This document shows positions 1 through 7,600 of a stretch of 11,272 bases of DNA, one piece after another (within the stretch, counting starts at the first letter, position 1; each line of letters starts with the position of its first letter). The stretch is from an uncultured Bacteroidales bacterium. Its GTDB lineage: Bacteria > Bacteroidota > Bacteroidia > Bacteroidales > Paludibacteraceae. The position numbers and the translations under genes were made by a program. Where the stretch lies: contig CADCCH010000026.1 in the NCBI GenBank assembly GCA_902799875.1, forward strand, positions 1 through 11,272, in the 5' to 3' direction. Under the pieces are notes generated by a model that saw only the letters and a program-made list of their open reading frames with translations, did no database searches and was not told the DNA's origin.

Positions 1-466
1 CGGAGGTATTCTTAACCCCCTGCCCTTGCATGCCATCGAGCGGACCGAAGGAGACATCCTTGTGGCCGCTGACATCAGCGGTAAGGACTCCATGCCACTC
101 GACATGCAGATGCCGGATCCGATTGATGTAGAAGGAAAATTGGCGGAACTAACGGACCGCGGTATACCAGTTCCCAAGTCCTGGGAGAACCAGTTACGCC
201 AGTTAGGCAAGCGGGTGGACGACATCCGTCAACGTCGTGCGGCAGACATCGGACGTAAGTTCAGTTTTGTGAGCATGCTCGACCGCATGTCCGATATGCA
301 GATTCAGCAGAACACCATCCTGGCCTGTCAGCTCACCCCACCCGATGTGCACTCCGTCATGCGTCAGTACGCATACAATACCTTCGATTTCGACAAGGCA
401 GAGCAGATCATCGCACATGGTAAACAACTGATGAACGAGGCACTCGACCGCTACGAGCAGAAATAA
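1..466 (+). CDS. Patatin-like phospholipase, C-terminal part (5' end outside window)
   Basis: The reading frame is open from base 2 to the TAA at 464-466 with no stop before the window edge, so the gene begins upstream. The TTG at 26 is an internal Leu codon, not a start. The first visible residues, GGILNPLPLHAIERTEGDILVAADIS split over the edge, match the patatin/RssA-type C-terminal half: a D-G-G motif carrying the catalytic Asp (Asp just outside the window), an N-x-P loop, then a strand ending in AADIS. The catalytic Gly-x-Ser-x-Gly would lie upstream. The tail contains MQIQQNT and LTPPDVH and ends in a helix rich in charged residues, as in Bacteroidales patatin-like proteins. The family hydrolyses acyl esters of phospholipids or other lipids. 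No membrane segment is visible in this fragment. It is codirectional with the acyl-CoA synthetases downstream, but these have their own promoter. The family call is fairly secure; the substrate is unknown. Confidence 0.75.
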   Translation, partial: GGILNPLPLHAIERTEGDILVAADISGKDSMPLDMQMPDPIDVEGKLAELTDRGIPVPKSWENQLRQLGKRVDDIRQRRAADIGRKFSFVSMLDRMSDMQIQQNTILACQLTPPDVHSVMRQYAYNTFDFDKAEQIIAHGKQLMNEALDRYEQK

Positions 467-483
467 AAAAAATCAAAAAAATC

Positions 484-525
484 TGCAAATTTATTTGCAT
501 AGTTCAAAAAAAAGCAGTACTTTTG
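484..525 (+). promoter_or_regulatory. Bacteroides-type promoter P1 for the acyl-CoA synthetase pair, with inverted repeat over the -33 box
   Basis: The -33 box TTTG (494-497) and the -7 box TACTTTTG (518-525) fit the Bacteroidota consensus TTTG-N20-TAnnTTTG. Transcription should begin around 530, giving a leader of about 45 nt before the ATG at 575. That leader is A/T-rich without a Shine-Dalgarno site, as is common in this phylum. A perfect inverted repeat, TGCAAAT-TT-ATTTGCA (484-499), covers the -33 box and could be an operator or simply a symmetric promoter element. The segment 494-535 is nearly identical to the promoters at 6246-6286 and 7558-7599. Confidence 0.85.
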
Positions 526-574
526 CAGTCGATTTGGTTATTTTGAACATAAAACAGAAAAATAGATAATTATA

Positions 575-2224
575 ATGGAAACAAAACACTATTTGTCTTA
601 CTTACAAGAGACGATGCGTTCCCGTTGGGAATGTCTCGCCATGAAAGATTTGGACGGTGAGCATACCTACACGTATGCCGATTTAGCCGCTGAGATTGAG
701 AAACTGCACATCACGTGGCGTGCGTGCGGTATCAAAGAGGGCGATAAGATTGCGCTTTGCGGTCGTAACTGTGCCAACTGGGGTTTACTTTTCCTGGCTG
801 CCGAGAGTTATAAAGCGGTCGTAGTATCCATTCTTCCGGACTTCACGGCAGAAGGTATCTACAGTCTGGTCGATCACTCGGAAGCGGTGCTGCTGTATGT
901 AGGTCCGAACGTAAAGAAGAAAATCGATGCTACCCAGATGAAGGGTCTGAAAGCGACTATCTTCATGGACGAGATGACGATCATCGAGGCGGACGATAAG
1001 TTCCGTAAGGCATTCGAAGGTGGTGAGGCGGCTTTCCAAAAAGCGTTCCCGAACGGTGTGACCATCGACGATGTACACTACCCGACCGATAACTACGACG
1101 AGGTAGCAGTCATCAACTATACATCCGGTTCGACCGGCAACCCGAAAGGTGTGATGCTGACCCATCTGAACCTGAGCGGAAACGTAGAGTTCGGCCTGCA
1201 GCGTATCCCGCACAAACCGGGTGACACGGTGCTGTCGATGTTACCTATCGCACACATGTTCGGTCTGATGTTCGAGTTCCTGTATCAGGTCTGCGACGGT
1301 GCAGAGATCTATTTCCTGACCCAGGCTCCTACACCGACCGTACTGATGAAGGCTTTTGCACAAGTGCAACCGTTCATGATCCTGACTGTACCTCTGGTCA
1401 TCGAGAAGATCGTCAAGAAAGGTGTACTGCCCAAGATCAGCAGTCCGATGGCCAAGATCATGTGGAAGACCCCGTTCCTCAAGAACGTCATCCGCGGTAA
1501 GGTCAAAGAGGGTCTGGACAAGACCTTCGGTGGCAAGCTTCGCTTCCTGATCATCGGTGGTGCGGCCCTCAACGGTGAGGTAGAACAGGTACTGCACGAT
1601 ATCAAGTTCCAATACTGCGTCGGTTACGGTATGACCGAGTGCGGACCGCTGATCAGTTACGAAGACTGGTTCCGTTACGCCTTCCATAGCTGCGGTAAAG
1701 AACTCCCGCAGTGTCGCGTACGAATTGACTCGGAGGACCCGATCCACAAAGACGGTGAGATTCAGGTAAAGGGTATCAACGTCATGAAAGGTTACTACAA
1801 GAACGAAGAGGCTACCAATGCGGTCTTCACCGAAGACGGTTGGATGCGTACCGGTGACCTCGGTGTACTGGACAAAGACGGCAATATCTTCATCCACGGT
1901 CGTTCGAAGAACATGATCCTCGGTCCGAGCGGACAGAATATCTACCCGGAGGAGATTGAGGACAAACTCAACTCGATGCCGTGCGTGATCGAGTCCATCG
2001 TACTGGAGCGCGAGGGCAAACTGGTAGCACTCGTCTTCCCGGATACCAGCAAGGATGGTCAGAAACTCCTGGGCACCAAGACCCTTGCCCAACAGATGGA
2101 AGAGAACCGCGTAGCGCTCAATAAAGTGATCCCGACCTACAGTCCGGTCAGCGCCATCGAGTTGGTAGCATCGGAATTTGAGAAAACACCGAAACGCTCT
2201 ATCAAACGTTACCTCTATAAGTAA
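575..2224 (+). CDS. AMP-dependent long-chain acyl-CoA synthetase, first of a tandem pair
   Basis: This 549-residue ANL-superfamily enzyme should activate a fatty acid with ATP to an acyl-adenylate and then transfer it to CoA, releasing AMP and pyrophosphate in the cytoplasm. All core motifs are present: the P-loop YTSGSTGNPKG (182-192), YGMTE (351-355), TGDLG with Asp428, the hinge region starting GRSKNMI (442 onward) followed by GQNIYPEEIE, and the C-terminal PKRSIKR (539-545), whose Lys544 corresponds to the catalytic A10 lysine. No signal peptide or membrane helix is visible, and the length is typical of bacterial acyl-CoA synthetases. The ATG at 575 follows promoter P1 by about 45 nt. The stop codon overlaps the start of the next gene by one base (TAATG), so the two are co-transcribed and probably translationally coupled. 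Acyl chain length cannot be read from the sequence, and the enzyme could also act on another carboxylic acid. Confidence 0.88.
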   Translation: METKHYLSYLQETMRSRWECLAMKDLDGEHTYTYADLAAEIEKLHITWRACGIKEGDKIALCGRNCANWGLLFLAAESYKAVVVSILPDFTAEGIYSLVDHSEAVLLYVGPNVKKKIDATQMKGLKATIFMDEMTIIEADDKFRKAFEGGEAAFQKAFPNGVTIDDVHYPTDNYDEVAVINYTSGSTGNPKGVMLTHLNLSGNVEFGLQRIPHKPGDTVLSMLPIAHMFGLMFEFLYQVCDGAEIYFLTQAPTPTVLMKAFAQVQPFMILTVPLVIEKIVKKGVLPKISSPMAKIMWKTPFLKNVIRGKVKEGLDKTFGGKLRFLIIGGAALNGEVEQVLHDIKFQYCVGYGMTECGPLISYEDWFRYAFHSCGKELPQCRVRIDSEDPIHKDGEIQVKGINVMKGYYKNEEATNAVFTEDGWMRTGDLGVLDKDGNIFIHGRSKNMILGPSGQNIYPEEIEDKLNSMPCVIESIVLEREGKLVALVFPDTSKDGQKLLGTKTLAQQMEENRVALNKVIPTYSPVSAIELVASEFEKTPKRSIKRYLYK

Positions 2225-3864
2225 TGCAAAGACACTACTTACAATATCTTACAGACGTCATGTCGCATCAATGGAACGATGCGGCATTGACGGATTATAA
2301 TGAGAATCACGAATATACGTTCGGCGAACTGGCACAGGAGATGTTACGTCTGCACGTGCTGTTTGAGCAGTTAGGTCTCAAACGGGGCGATAAGATTGCC
2401 TTAGCGGGACGTAACTGTGCCAACTGGGCGGTGGCTTATCTGGCCATCGCGGCATACGAAGGTGTATGCGTGAGTATCCTGCAGGATTTTACGGCAGAAG
2501 ATATCGCGCACTTGCTGGACCACTCGGACAGCGAACTGCTCTTTGTCGGTCCGTACGTATGGAATGAGTTACAGCATCAGACGATGCCGGCTAAACTCAG
2601 AGCAGCCATCTCGCTGGTCGATTGGTCTAAACTGTACGAAGCCGAGGGGCAGCATGTTCCGACCAAAGAGGAGATCGATGCAGCTTTCCAAGCCAAATAC
2701 CCGCATGGTATCGACCCGGAGAACGTGTATTTCTCTGCCGATCCCAAGGAACTTTCCCTCATCAACTACACCTCCGGTTCAACCGGTCATCCCAAAGGGG
2801 TGATGCTCAACGGTCGAAGCTTGAGTAACAACGTCGAGGTAGGAATGAAGATGTTACCGGTGGACCCGGGTCAGCGCCTGGTATCGATGTTACCGCTGGC
2901 CCACATGTTCGGTCAGGTATGCGAACTGCTCTACCCCCTTTGTTCCGGTACGCATATCTATTTCCTGACCAAGAGTCCCACCCCGTCCATCCTGCTCAAA
3001 GCCCTCAAGGACGTACAACCCTACCTTGTGGTAACCGTACCGCTCGTCATCGAGAAGATCTACAAAAAGAACCTCGACCCGACGCTCAGCAAATGGGCCA
3101 TCCGTACCTTCTGGCACGTGCCGGGTGTAGGCGATTTGCTCAAGAGTCGTGTTAAAAGCGGTCTTCGCAATGCGTTTGGCGGCAAACTGCGGTATTTCAT
3201 CTGCGGTGGTGCGGCGATGAATCCGGTGGTGGAGAAGTGTCTGATGGACATCCATTTCCCGCTTTCGATCGGTTACGGTATGACCGAATGCGGACCGCTG
3301 ATCGGTGGTAACCCGCCTAAGTACTTCAAAGCCCGTACCGGTGGCGTGCCGGTGATGAATATGTCCGTTAAGATCGACCAACCCAACGAAGCCGGTATCG
3401 GTGAGATACTCGTCAAGGGAGAGAACGTGATGATGGGATATTACAAGAACGAAGAGGCAACCAAGGAAGCCTTTACCGAAGACGGATGGCTCCGTACGGG
3501 TGACCTCGGACGACTGGATAAAAAGAAGAATATCTACCTCAAAGGTCGCTGCAAGATGATGTTCTTGGGTGCTTCGGGACAGAATATCTACCCCGAGGAG
3601 ATTGAGGATAAACTCAATAACCAGGAGGCTGTCGGTGAGTCCCTCATCGTAGAGCGTGAAGGTAAGTTAGTCGCACTCGTCTTCCCCGATGAGACGCTGA
3701 CCAAACGCATGAGCTTTGAGGAGATACAAGCCATCATGAAGGCTAACCTCGAGAAACTCAACAGTCTTATTCCTTCCTACAGCAAGGTCTCGAATATCGA
3801 AGTACAAGACCAACCGTTCGAGCACACGCCCAAACGATCGATTAAACGATTCCTCTATAAGTAA
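2224..3864 (+). CDS. AMP-dependent long-chain acyl-CoA synthetase, second of a tandem pair
   Basis: This 546-residue paralogue of the preceding gene is collinear with it along its whole length. Its motifs are YTSGSTGHPKG (182-192), YGMTE (351-355), TGDLG (425-429), the hinge GRCKMMF (441-447) followed by GQNIYPEEIE, and PKRSIKR (536-542) with Lys541 as the presumed A10 lysine, so it should be active. It differs from its neighbour mainly in the segment after YGMTE (360-385), which helps shape the acyl pocket in this family, and in the region around 111-172. It starts with the ATG that shares one A with the upstream stop, and it ends just before a strong terminator, closing a two-gene operon. 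The preserved catalytic residues argue for divergence in substrate range rather than decay. The actual substrates are unknown. Confidence 0.88.
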   Translation: MQRHYLQYLTDVMSHQWNDAALTDYNENHEYTFGELAQEMLRLHVLFEQLGLKRGDKIALAGRNCANWAVAYLAIAAYEGVCVSILQDFTAEDIAHLLDHSDSELLFVGPYVWNELQHQTMPAKLRAAISLVDWSKLYEAEGQHVPTKEEIDAAFQAKYPHGIDPENVYFSADPKELSLINYTSGSTGHPKGVMLNGRSLSNNVEVGMKMLPVDPGQRLVSMLPLAHMFGQVCELLYPLCSGTHIYFLTKSPTPSILLKALKDVQPYLVVTVPLVIEKIYKKNLDPTLSKWAIRTFWHVPGVGDLLKSRVKSGLRNAFGGKLRYFICGGAAMNPVVEKCLMDIHFPLSIGYGMTECGPLIGGNPPKYFKARTGGVPVMNMSVKIDQPNEAGIGEILVKGENVMMGYYKNEEATKEAFTEDGWLRTGDLGRLDKKKNIYLKGRCKMMFLGASGQNIYPEEIEDKLNNQEAVGESLIVEREGKLVALVFPDETLTKRMSFEEIQAIMKANLEKLNSLIPSYSKVSNIEVQDQPFEHTPKRSIKRFLYK

Positions 3865-3869
3865 AAAAA

Positions 3870-3899
3870 AAGCGGAGCCCGAAAGCTCCGCTTCTTATT
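3870..3899. terminator. Bidirectional Rho-independent terminator between convergent genes
   Basis: A 9-bp perfect stem, AAGCGGAGC (3870-3878) pairing with GCTCCGCTT (3885-3893), encloses the 6-nt loop CCGAAA. On the plus strand it is followed by TTCTTATTT and ends the acyl-CoA synthetase operon 5 nt after its stop codon. Read on the minus strand, the A-run at 3863-3871 becomes a run of nine T, a near-ideal terminator for hppA, whose stop lies at 3930. Confidence 0.92.
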
Positions 3900-3900
3900 T

Positions 3901-3933
3901 CGTGATCTCGAGATCACGTGATCACGTGATCAC
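3901..3933. repeat. Overlapping perfect palindromes with four GATC sites spaced 8 bp apart
   Basis: CGTGATCTCGAGATCACG (3901-3918) is an 18-bp perfect palindrome, and GTGATCACGTGATCAC (3918-3933) is a 16-bp perfect palindrome directly attached to it. Together they place GATC at 3904, 3912, 3920 and 3928, exactly 8 bp apart, with CACGTG at 3915-3920 and 3923-3928. The hppA stop codon lies inside the second palindrome. In the hppA transcript the first palindrome could fold as a 7-bp stem with a UCGA loop just before the terminator hairpin. It could be a terminator helper, a protein-binding site or a methylation-rich site; the sequence does not decide. Confidence 0.8.
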
Positions 3934-6137
3934 AAAAGATGGAAACTAACGGTGAGACCAGCCATCACGATACTTACCATCGACATCAGTTTGATGAGGA
4001 TATTCAGACTCGGTCCCGACGTGTCCTTGAACGGATCACCGACAGTGTCACCGACTACCGTAGCCTTATGGCAATCAGAGCCCTTACCACCGAAATGACC
4101 TTCCTCTACGTATTTCTTGGCATTATCCCATGCACCACCGGCATTGGCCATGAAGACAGCCAGTACGAAACCGGTTGCCAGACCACCGATCAGCAGACCG
4201 AGCACACCGGCTACGCCGAGTACCAGACCCGTGATGATCGGCACGATGATCGCGAGGATGGACGGCAGCAACATCTCATGTTGCGCTCCCTTGGTAGAAA
4301 TCGCTACGCAGCGGGCATAATCGGGATCGGCTTTGCCTTCGAGGATACCCTTGATCGTCTGGAACTGGCGACGCACCTCTTCCACCATCTTCTGTGCCGC
4401 ACGACCGACGGCGTTCATTGTCAGACCGCAGAACAGGAAGGCCATCATCGAACCGATGAAGATACCTACCAGCACAATCGGGTTCATCAGGTTTACATTA
4501 TAGGCGTCCATGAAATCGACCAGCGTTGCTTTGGCTGCCTCTACCCCGTTCGGTAAAGCTTCACCGGTACGGATGAGCGCAATCTTGATCTCCTCTACAT
4601 ACGAAGCCAAGAGGGCGAGAGCCGTGAGGGCTGCCGAACCGATCGCAAAACCTTTACCCGTAGCAGCCGTTGTGTTTCCAAGTGCATCGAGCGCATCCGT
4701 ACGTTGACGTACCTCTGCCGGCAGACCCGACATCTCTGCGTTACCACCGGCGTTATCGGCAATCGGACCGTATGCGTCGGTAGCGAGCGTGATACCTAAG
4801 GTCGAAAGCATACCGACGGCAGCGATACCGATACCGTACAGACCCATCGAGAGGTTTTGTGCACTGAACTCTACATGGAAACCGTTGGCGCAGAGATACG
4901 CTAAGATGATCGCTACACCTACGGTGATAACCGGGATAGCGGTGGAGAGCATACCCAGACCCAGACCGCTGATGATAACGGTTGCCGGACCGGTTTGACT
5001 ACTCTCACTTACTTTCTGGGTCGGTTTATAACTCTGCGAGGTGTAGTACTCCGTCGATTGACCGATAATCACACCGGCTGCCAGACCGACTACCACCGAC
5101 AGGCTCACTTGCCACCAGAGATGGGTCTCCGTACCGAACAGCCAAGCAAAGATACCGAAGGTCACCGCTGCAATCAGTACCGCCGCCGTGTTGGTACCGA
5201 TAGCCAGTGCACGGAGCAGTTCTTTCATTCCTGCACCCTCTTTGGTCTTTACCAGATAGATACCGATGATCGACAGCAGCACACCGCAGGCCGCGATGAG
5301 CGACGGTGCCAGAACGGCTTTCAGCTGCATCTGCTCGCAGAACGCAAAGGCGGATGCACCTAAGGCCATGGTCGCCAGGATCGAACCGGCATACGACTCA
5401 TACAGGTCCGCACCCATACCCGCTACGTCACCTACGTTATCACCTACGTTATCCGCAATCGTCGCGGGGTTACGCGGATCATCCTCCGGGATATTGTACT
5501 CAGTCTTACCTACCAGATCCGCACCTACGTCCGCGGCCTTCGTGTAGATACCACCGCCTACACGGGCAAACAGCGCCTGCGTCGAAGCACCCATACCAAA
5601 GGTAAGCATCGTCGTCGTGATCGTGATCAGATCACCGTCTGCACCTACCAGCGCCAGCAGACTCGTGTACTTGAGTACCAGAAACCAACCGGCGATATCC
5701 AGCAGCGCCAGACCAACCACCGTCAGACCCATCACGGCACCCGAACGGAAAGCGACCTGCAGACCCGCGTTCAGACTCTGACGCGCCGCATTAGCCGTAC
5801 GAGCGGATGCGTACGTAGCGGTCTTCATACCGAAGAAACCTGCCAGACCCGAGAAGAAACCACCGGTCAGGAACGCAAACCATACGATACCATTCTGCAA
5901 TTTAAAGGCTGCCATCACGGCAAAAACAATCGCCAGCACCACAAAGACAATTGTCACCACTTTGTACTGCTGCTTCAAATACGCCATAGCACCCTTGCGC
6001 ACATGCGAAGCGATGGTCTTCATCAGCTCCGTACCTTCCTCCTTACCCAACATCGAGCGGTAGAAATAGTACGCAAATCCCAGAGCTAAAACAGATGCCG
6101 CCAAAACGACATACATCAAGACTGTTAAATCTTCCAT
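3930..6137 (-). CDS. hppA: K+-dependent membrane-bound pyrophosphatase (Na+ and/or H+ pump)
   Basis: This 735-residue inner-membrane enzyme couples hydrolysis of pyrophosphate to cation pumping. About 16 hydrophobic helices alternate with the family's signature loops: [11 protein letters not shown] (203-213), DNVGDNVGD (229-237), DNAGGNAEM (461-469) and [17 protein letters not shown] (696-712), whose Asp and Lys residues bind Mg-pyrophosphate. [16 protein letters not shown] (487-502) has Ala491 where the K+-independent class has Lys, so it belongs to the K+-dependent class. Glu247 in ADLYES matches the glutamate involved in the Na+ site of Thermotoga-type pumps. Bacteroides relatives are known to move Na+ together with H+, so Na+ or dual Na+/H+ pumping is likely but not proven. 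The ATG at 6137-6135 sits about 65 nt downstream of a predicted transcription start. Convergent with two pyrophosphate-producing acyl-CoA synthetases, it may use their by-product. Length and motifs are complete. Confidence 0.96.
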   Translation of the reverse strand: MEDLTVLMYVVLAASVLALGFAYYFYRSMLGKEEGTELMKTIASHVRKGAMAYLKQQYKVVTIVFVVLAIVFAVMAAFKLQNGIVWFAFLTGGFFSGLAGFFGMKTATYASARTANAARQSLNAGLQVAFRSGAVMGLTVVGLALLDIAGWFLVLKYTSLLALVGADGDLITITTTMLTFGMGASTQALFARVGGGIYTKAADVGADLVGKTEYNIPEDDPRNPATIADNVGDNVGDVAGMGADLYESYAGSILATMALGASAFAFCEQMQLKAVLAPSLIAACGVLLSIIGIYLVKTKEGAGMKELLRALAIGTNTAAVLIAAVTFGIFAWLFGTETHLWWQVSLSVVVGLAAGVIIGQSTEYYTSQSYKPTQKVSESSQTGPATVIISGLGLGMLSTAIPVITVGVAIILAYLCANGFHVEFSAQNLSMGLYGIGIAAVGMLSTLGITLATDAYGPIADNAGGNAEMSGLPAEVRQRTDALDALGNTTAATGKGFAIGSAALTALALLASYVEEIKIALIRTGEALPNGVEAAKATLVDFMDAYNVNLMNPIVLVGIFIGSMMAFLFCGLTMNAVGRAAQKMVEEVRRQFQTIKGILEGKADPDYARCVAISTKGAQHEMLLPSILAIIVPIITGLVLGVAGVLGLLIGGLATGFVLAVFMANAGGAWDNAKKYVEEGHFGGKGSDCHKATVVGDTVGDPFKDTSGPSLNILIKLMSMVSIVMAGLTVSFHLL

Positions 6138-6183
6138 AGAATTGTGTTTTTAGTATTAGTATGTTTATATTTGGTTATGTCGG

Positions 6184-6209
6184 AGTGCTCGGAAGCACTT
6201 TGCAAGTGC
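6184..6209 (-). promoter_or_regulatory. hppA: Two mutually exclusive hairpins at the start of the hppA leader
   Basis: On the plus strand AGTGCT (6184-6189), CGGA, AGCACT (6194-6199) forms a 6-bp inverted repeat. GCACTT (6195-6200), TGC, AAGTGC (6204-6209) forms a second one that shares the middle arm. Both fall at or just after the predicted hppA transcription start (about 6203). The first would lie in the 5' leader of the mRNA; the second reaches back to the -7 box. This arrangement could be a DNA operator or an RNA stability element. No known riboswitch class is recognised. Confidence 0.5.
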
Positions 6210-6240
6210 AAAATTACAGTAAATTTTTGATATGTGCAAA
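6209..6240 (-). promoter_or_regulatory. hppA: Bacteroides-type promoter for hppA
   Basis: Read on the minus strand, TTTG (6240-6237) is followed after exactly 20 nt by TAATTTTG (6216-6209), which fits TTTG-N20-TAnnTTTG. Transcription should start near 6203, leaving a leader of about 65 nt before the ATG. Its -33 box faces the -33 box of the divergent plus-strand promoter only 6 bp away. Confidence 0.82.
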
Positions 6241-6246
6241 TAATTC

Positions 6247-6277
6247 TTGCATATTTCAAAAAAAAGCAGTACTTTTG
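6247..6277 (+). promoter_or_regulatory. Bacteroides-type promoter P2, divergent from the hppA promoter
   Basis: TTG (6247-6249) and TACTTTTG (6270-6277) are separated by 20 nt. From 6246 to 6286 the sequence matches promoter P1 at 38 of 42 aligned positions, including the run of eight A and the GCAG before the -7 box. The start should be near 6283, only about 10-12 nt before the ATG at 6295, so the leader is very short. An inverted repeat TGCAA-N7-TTGCA (6235-6251) spans the two divergent -33 boxes. Confidence 0.82.
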
Positions 6278-6294
6278 TAGCGATTTTTGACGAA

Positions 6295-7542
6295 ATGAAG
6301 ACGTTTTTGTTCATATTAGCGCTTGTGACGACCTTCGCGGGGCGTGTGGTGGACCAACAGGGTGCACCGATTCCGTATGCGACGGTTTACCCGGAGATCG
6401 CTCCCGAATGGGGTACGGCGACCAATAACGACGGATATTTCTCCTTCGAGGCCAACCTTCCGCCGGACAGCCGGGTGGTCTTTTCCTATATCGGCTATCA
6501 GAAGAAAGTGGTGCTGGCTCGCGATATTACCGGTGAAATCGTACTGATAGAGCAACCGATTGCATTGCAGGAGACCGTCGTGGCAGCCAAGAAGAGCAAG
6601 CAACGCAACAAGCGCAAACAGATGGCTTCCCTGCTCCATGCGGTGTATGTGCAGTTGGAGAAAGATTTTCCGCATGATAACAGTCGTTATACGGTGGTGA
6701 GCGATGTTAGGATGAGCAGCGACAACAGTCCCTGGGGCATGGAGCAGATGATTGCGAACATCGTCGTCTTACCCGAACAGGCCAAGGAAGGACGGGACTC
6801 CGTACAGTTCCAGGGGCGTTATTGCAAACGCTTCTTTGATGCCCGAAAGCGTGCCCAAGCGGACTCGATCCTCGCCGGACAGGCCCTCGAACGCATGGAA
6901 CAGAAGAGCGCACCCAAAGGTGCACCGGCCAACATGCTCCGTCGTGCAGCCAATGCGGTGGACAGCGGTGTGGTCGTACACAGCGCCCTCTTTGCGATAG
7001 GCAATATGCGGTACGATTTTGAACAGGCGATAACGGACACCAAACACTGGACCGTGTCCAATGAGTCGGAAGGCGAGACGGTGCTGACCCATACGGAGAG
7101 TATCAGTAAGTACTTAGGTTGCTTCAAGATGACCTTCCAGCGCCATTATATAGTGGATTCGCACACGTACGCGGTACGGCGTTTCTCGGAGCATGCGGAG
7201 GTGAAAGTGACGATTCCGTTTGGTATCAAACTCAACAAAGACCAGCTGCAGATGCTCAATCTCGTCAACATGAGTGAACAGCAGATCGAGAAATTTCGAC
7301 TCAAGAGACTGCGCGGAGCGGTGGACCTCAATACGATTTACCAACGGCAGGACGGACACGTCTATACGCAGGAGAAAAACATGATCTGTAACGCCTTCAT
7401 CGTCGGCAGCAAGAACACCGAGATCCCGCTGCAGATCAAGGCCACCCAACGCGTCACGGAACTCGAGACCAGCGGTGTCAAGCCCCTCCGTCGCTCCCAG
7501 ATTACCCGTCGTGTGAAACGGGAAATCGTAGAAATTTATTAA
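6295..7542 (+). CDS. Secreted protein with one CarboxypepD_reg-like domain and an unknown C-terminal region
   Basis: The chosen ATG gives a 415-residue protein starting with a clear signal peptide (MKTFLFILALVTTFA, probable cleavage after residue 15). An upstream in-frame TTG at 6247 lies inside the promoter -33 box and cannot be the start. Residues about 16-92 form a CarboxypepD_reg-like beta-sandwich, with GRVVDQQGAPIPYATV, a GTATNNDGYFSF turn and VVFSYIGYQKK, as found at the front of TonB-dependent receptors and other Bacteroidota envelope proteins. No TonB plug or barrel follows. The rest (about 100-415) is not recognised: it begins with a very basic stretch (KKSKQRNKRKQ), is otherwise polar and mixed in charge, and shows no transmembrane helix, lipobox or zinc-protease motif. 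A periplasmic or outer-membrane-associated role is likely; the function is unknown. It is transcribed away from hppA, and a tRNA promoter follows 15 nt after its stop. Confidence 0.8.
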   Translation: MKTFLFILALVTTFAGRVVDQQGAPIPYATVYPEIAPEWGTATNNDGYFSFEANLPPDSRVVFSYIGYQKKVVLARDITGEIVLIEQPIALQETVVAAKKSKQRNKRKQMASLLHAVYVQLEKDFPHDNSRYTVVSDVRMSSDNSPWGMEQMIANIVVLPEQAKEGRDSVQFQGRYCKRFFDARKRAQADSILAGQALERMEQKSAPKGAPANMLRRAANAVDSGVVVHSALFAIGNMRYDFEQAITDTKHWTVSNESEGETVLTHTESISKYLGCFKMTFQRHYIVDSHTYAVRRFSEHAEVKVTIPFGIKLNKDQLQMLNLVNMSEQQIEKFRLKRLRGAVDLNTIYQRQDGHVYTQEKNMICNAFIVGSKNTEIPLQIKATQRVTELETSGVKPLRRSQITRRVKREIVEIY

Positions 7543-7557
7543 AAAATCACCTATATA

Positions 7558-7589
7558 TTTGCATATATGCAAAAAATGTAGTACCTTTG
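7558..7589 (+). promoter_or_regulatory. Bacteroides-type promoter P3 for the tRNA-Gly/rnpB unit
   Basis: TTTG (7558-7561) and TACCTTTG (7582-7589) are 20 nt apart, a perfect match to the phylum consensus. The -33 box is part of a 16-bp perfect palindrome, TTTGCATATATGCAAA (7558-7573). Positions 7558-7599 match promoter P1 at 35 of 42 bases. Transcription should start around 7594-7596, only about 5-7 nt before the tRNA, so RNase P would remove a very short leader. Confidence 0.87.
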
Positions 7590-7600
7590 CAGTCGATTTC

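Noticed and set aside
26..28. TTG as the start of the first gene
   Set aside because: The frame is open to the window edge and the residues before it (GGILNPLP) are part of the conserved patatin motif.
1241..2092. Long minus-strand open frame (283 codons) opposite the first acyl-CoA synthetase
   Set aside because: It runs antisense to a gene with complete catalytic motifs; its translation has no recognisable domain and is rich in His/Asp/Arg as expected from a mirrored codon pattern.
3939..5605. Several plus-strand open frames opposite hppA
   Set aside because: They are antisense shadows of a full-length pyrophosphatase gene, have no plausible promoter or start context, and encode low-complexity-looking peptides.
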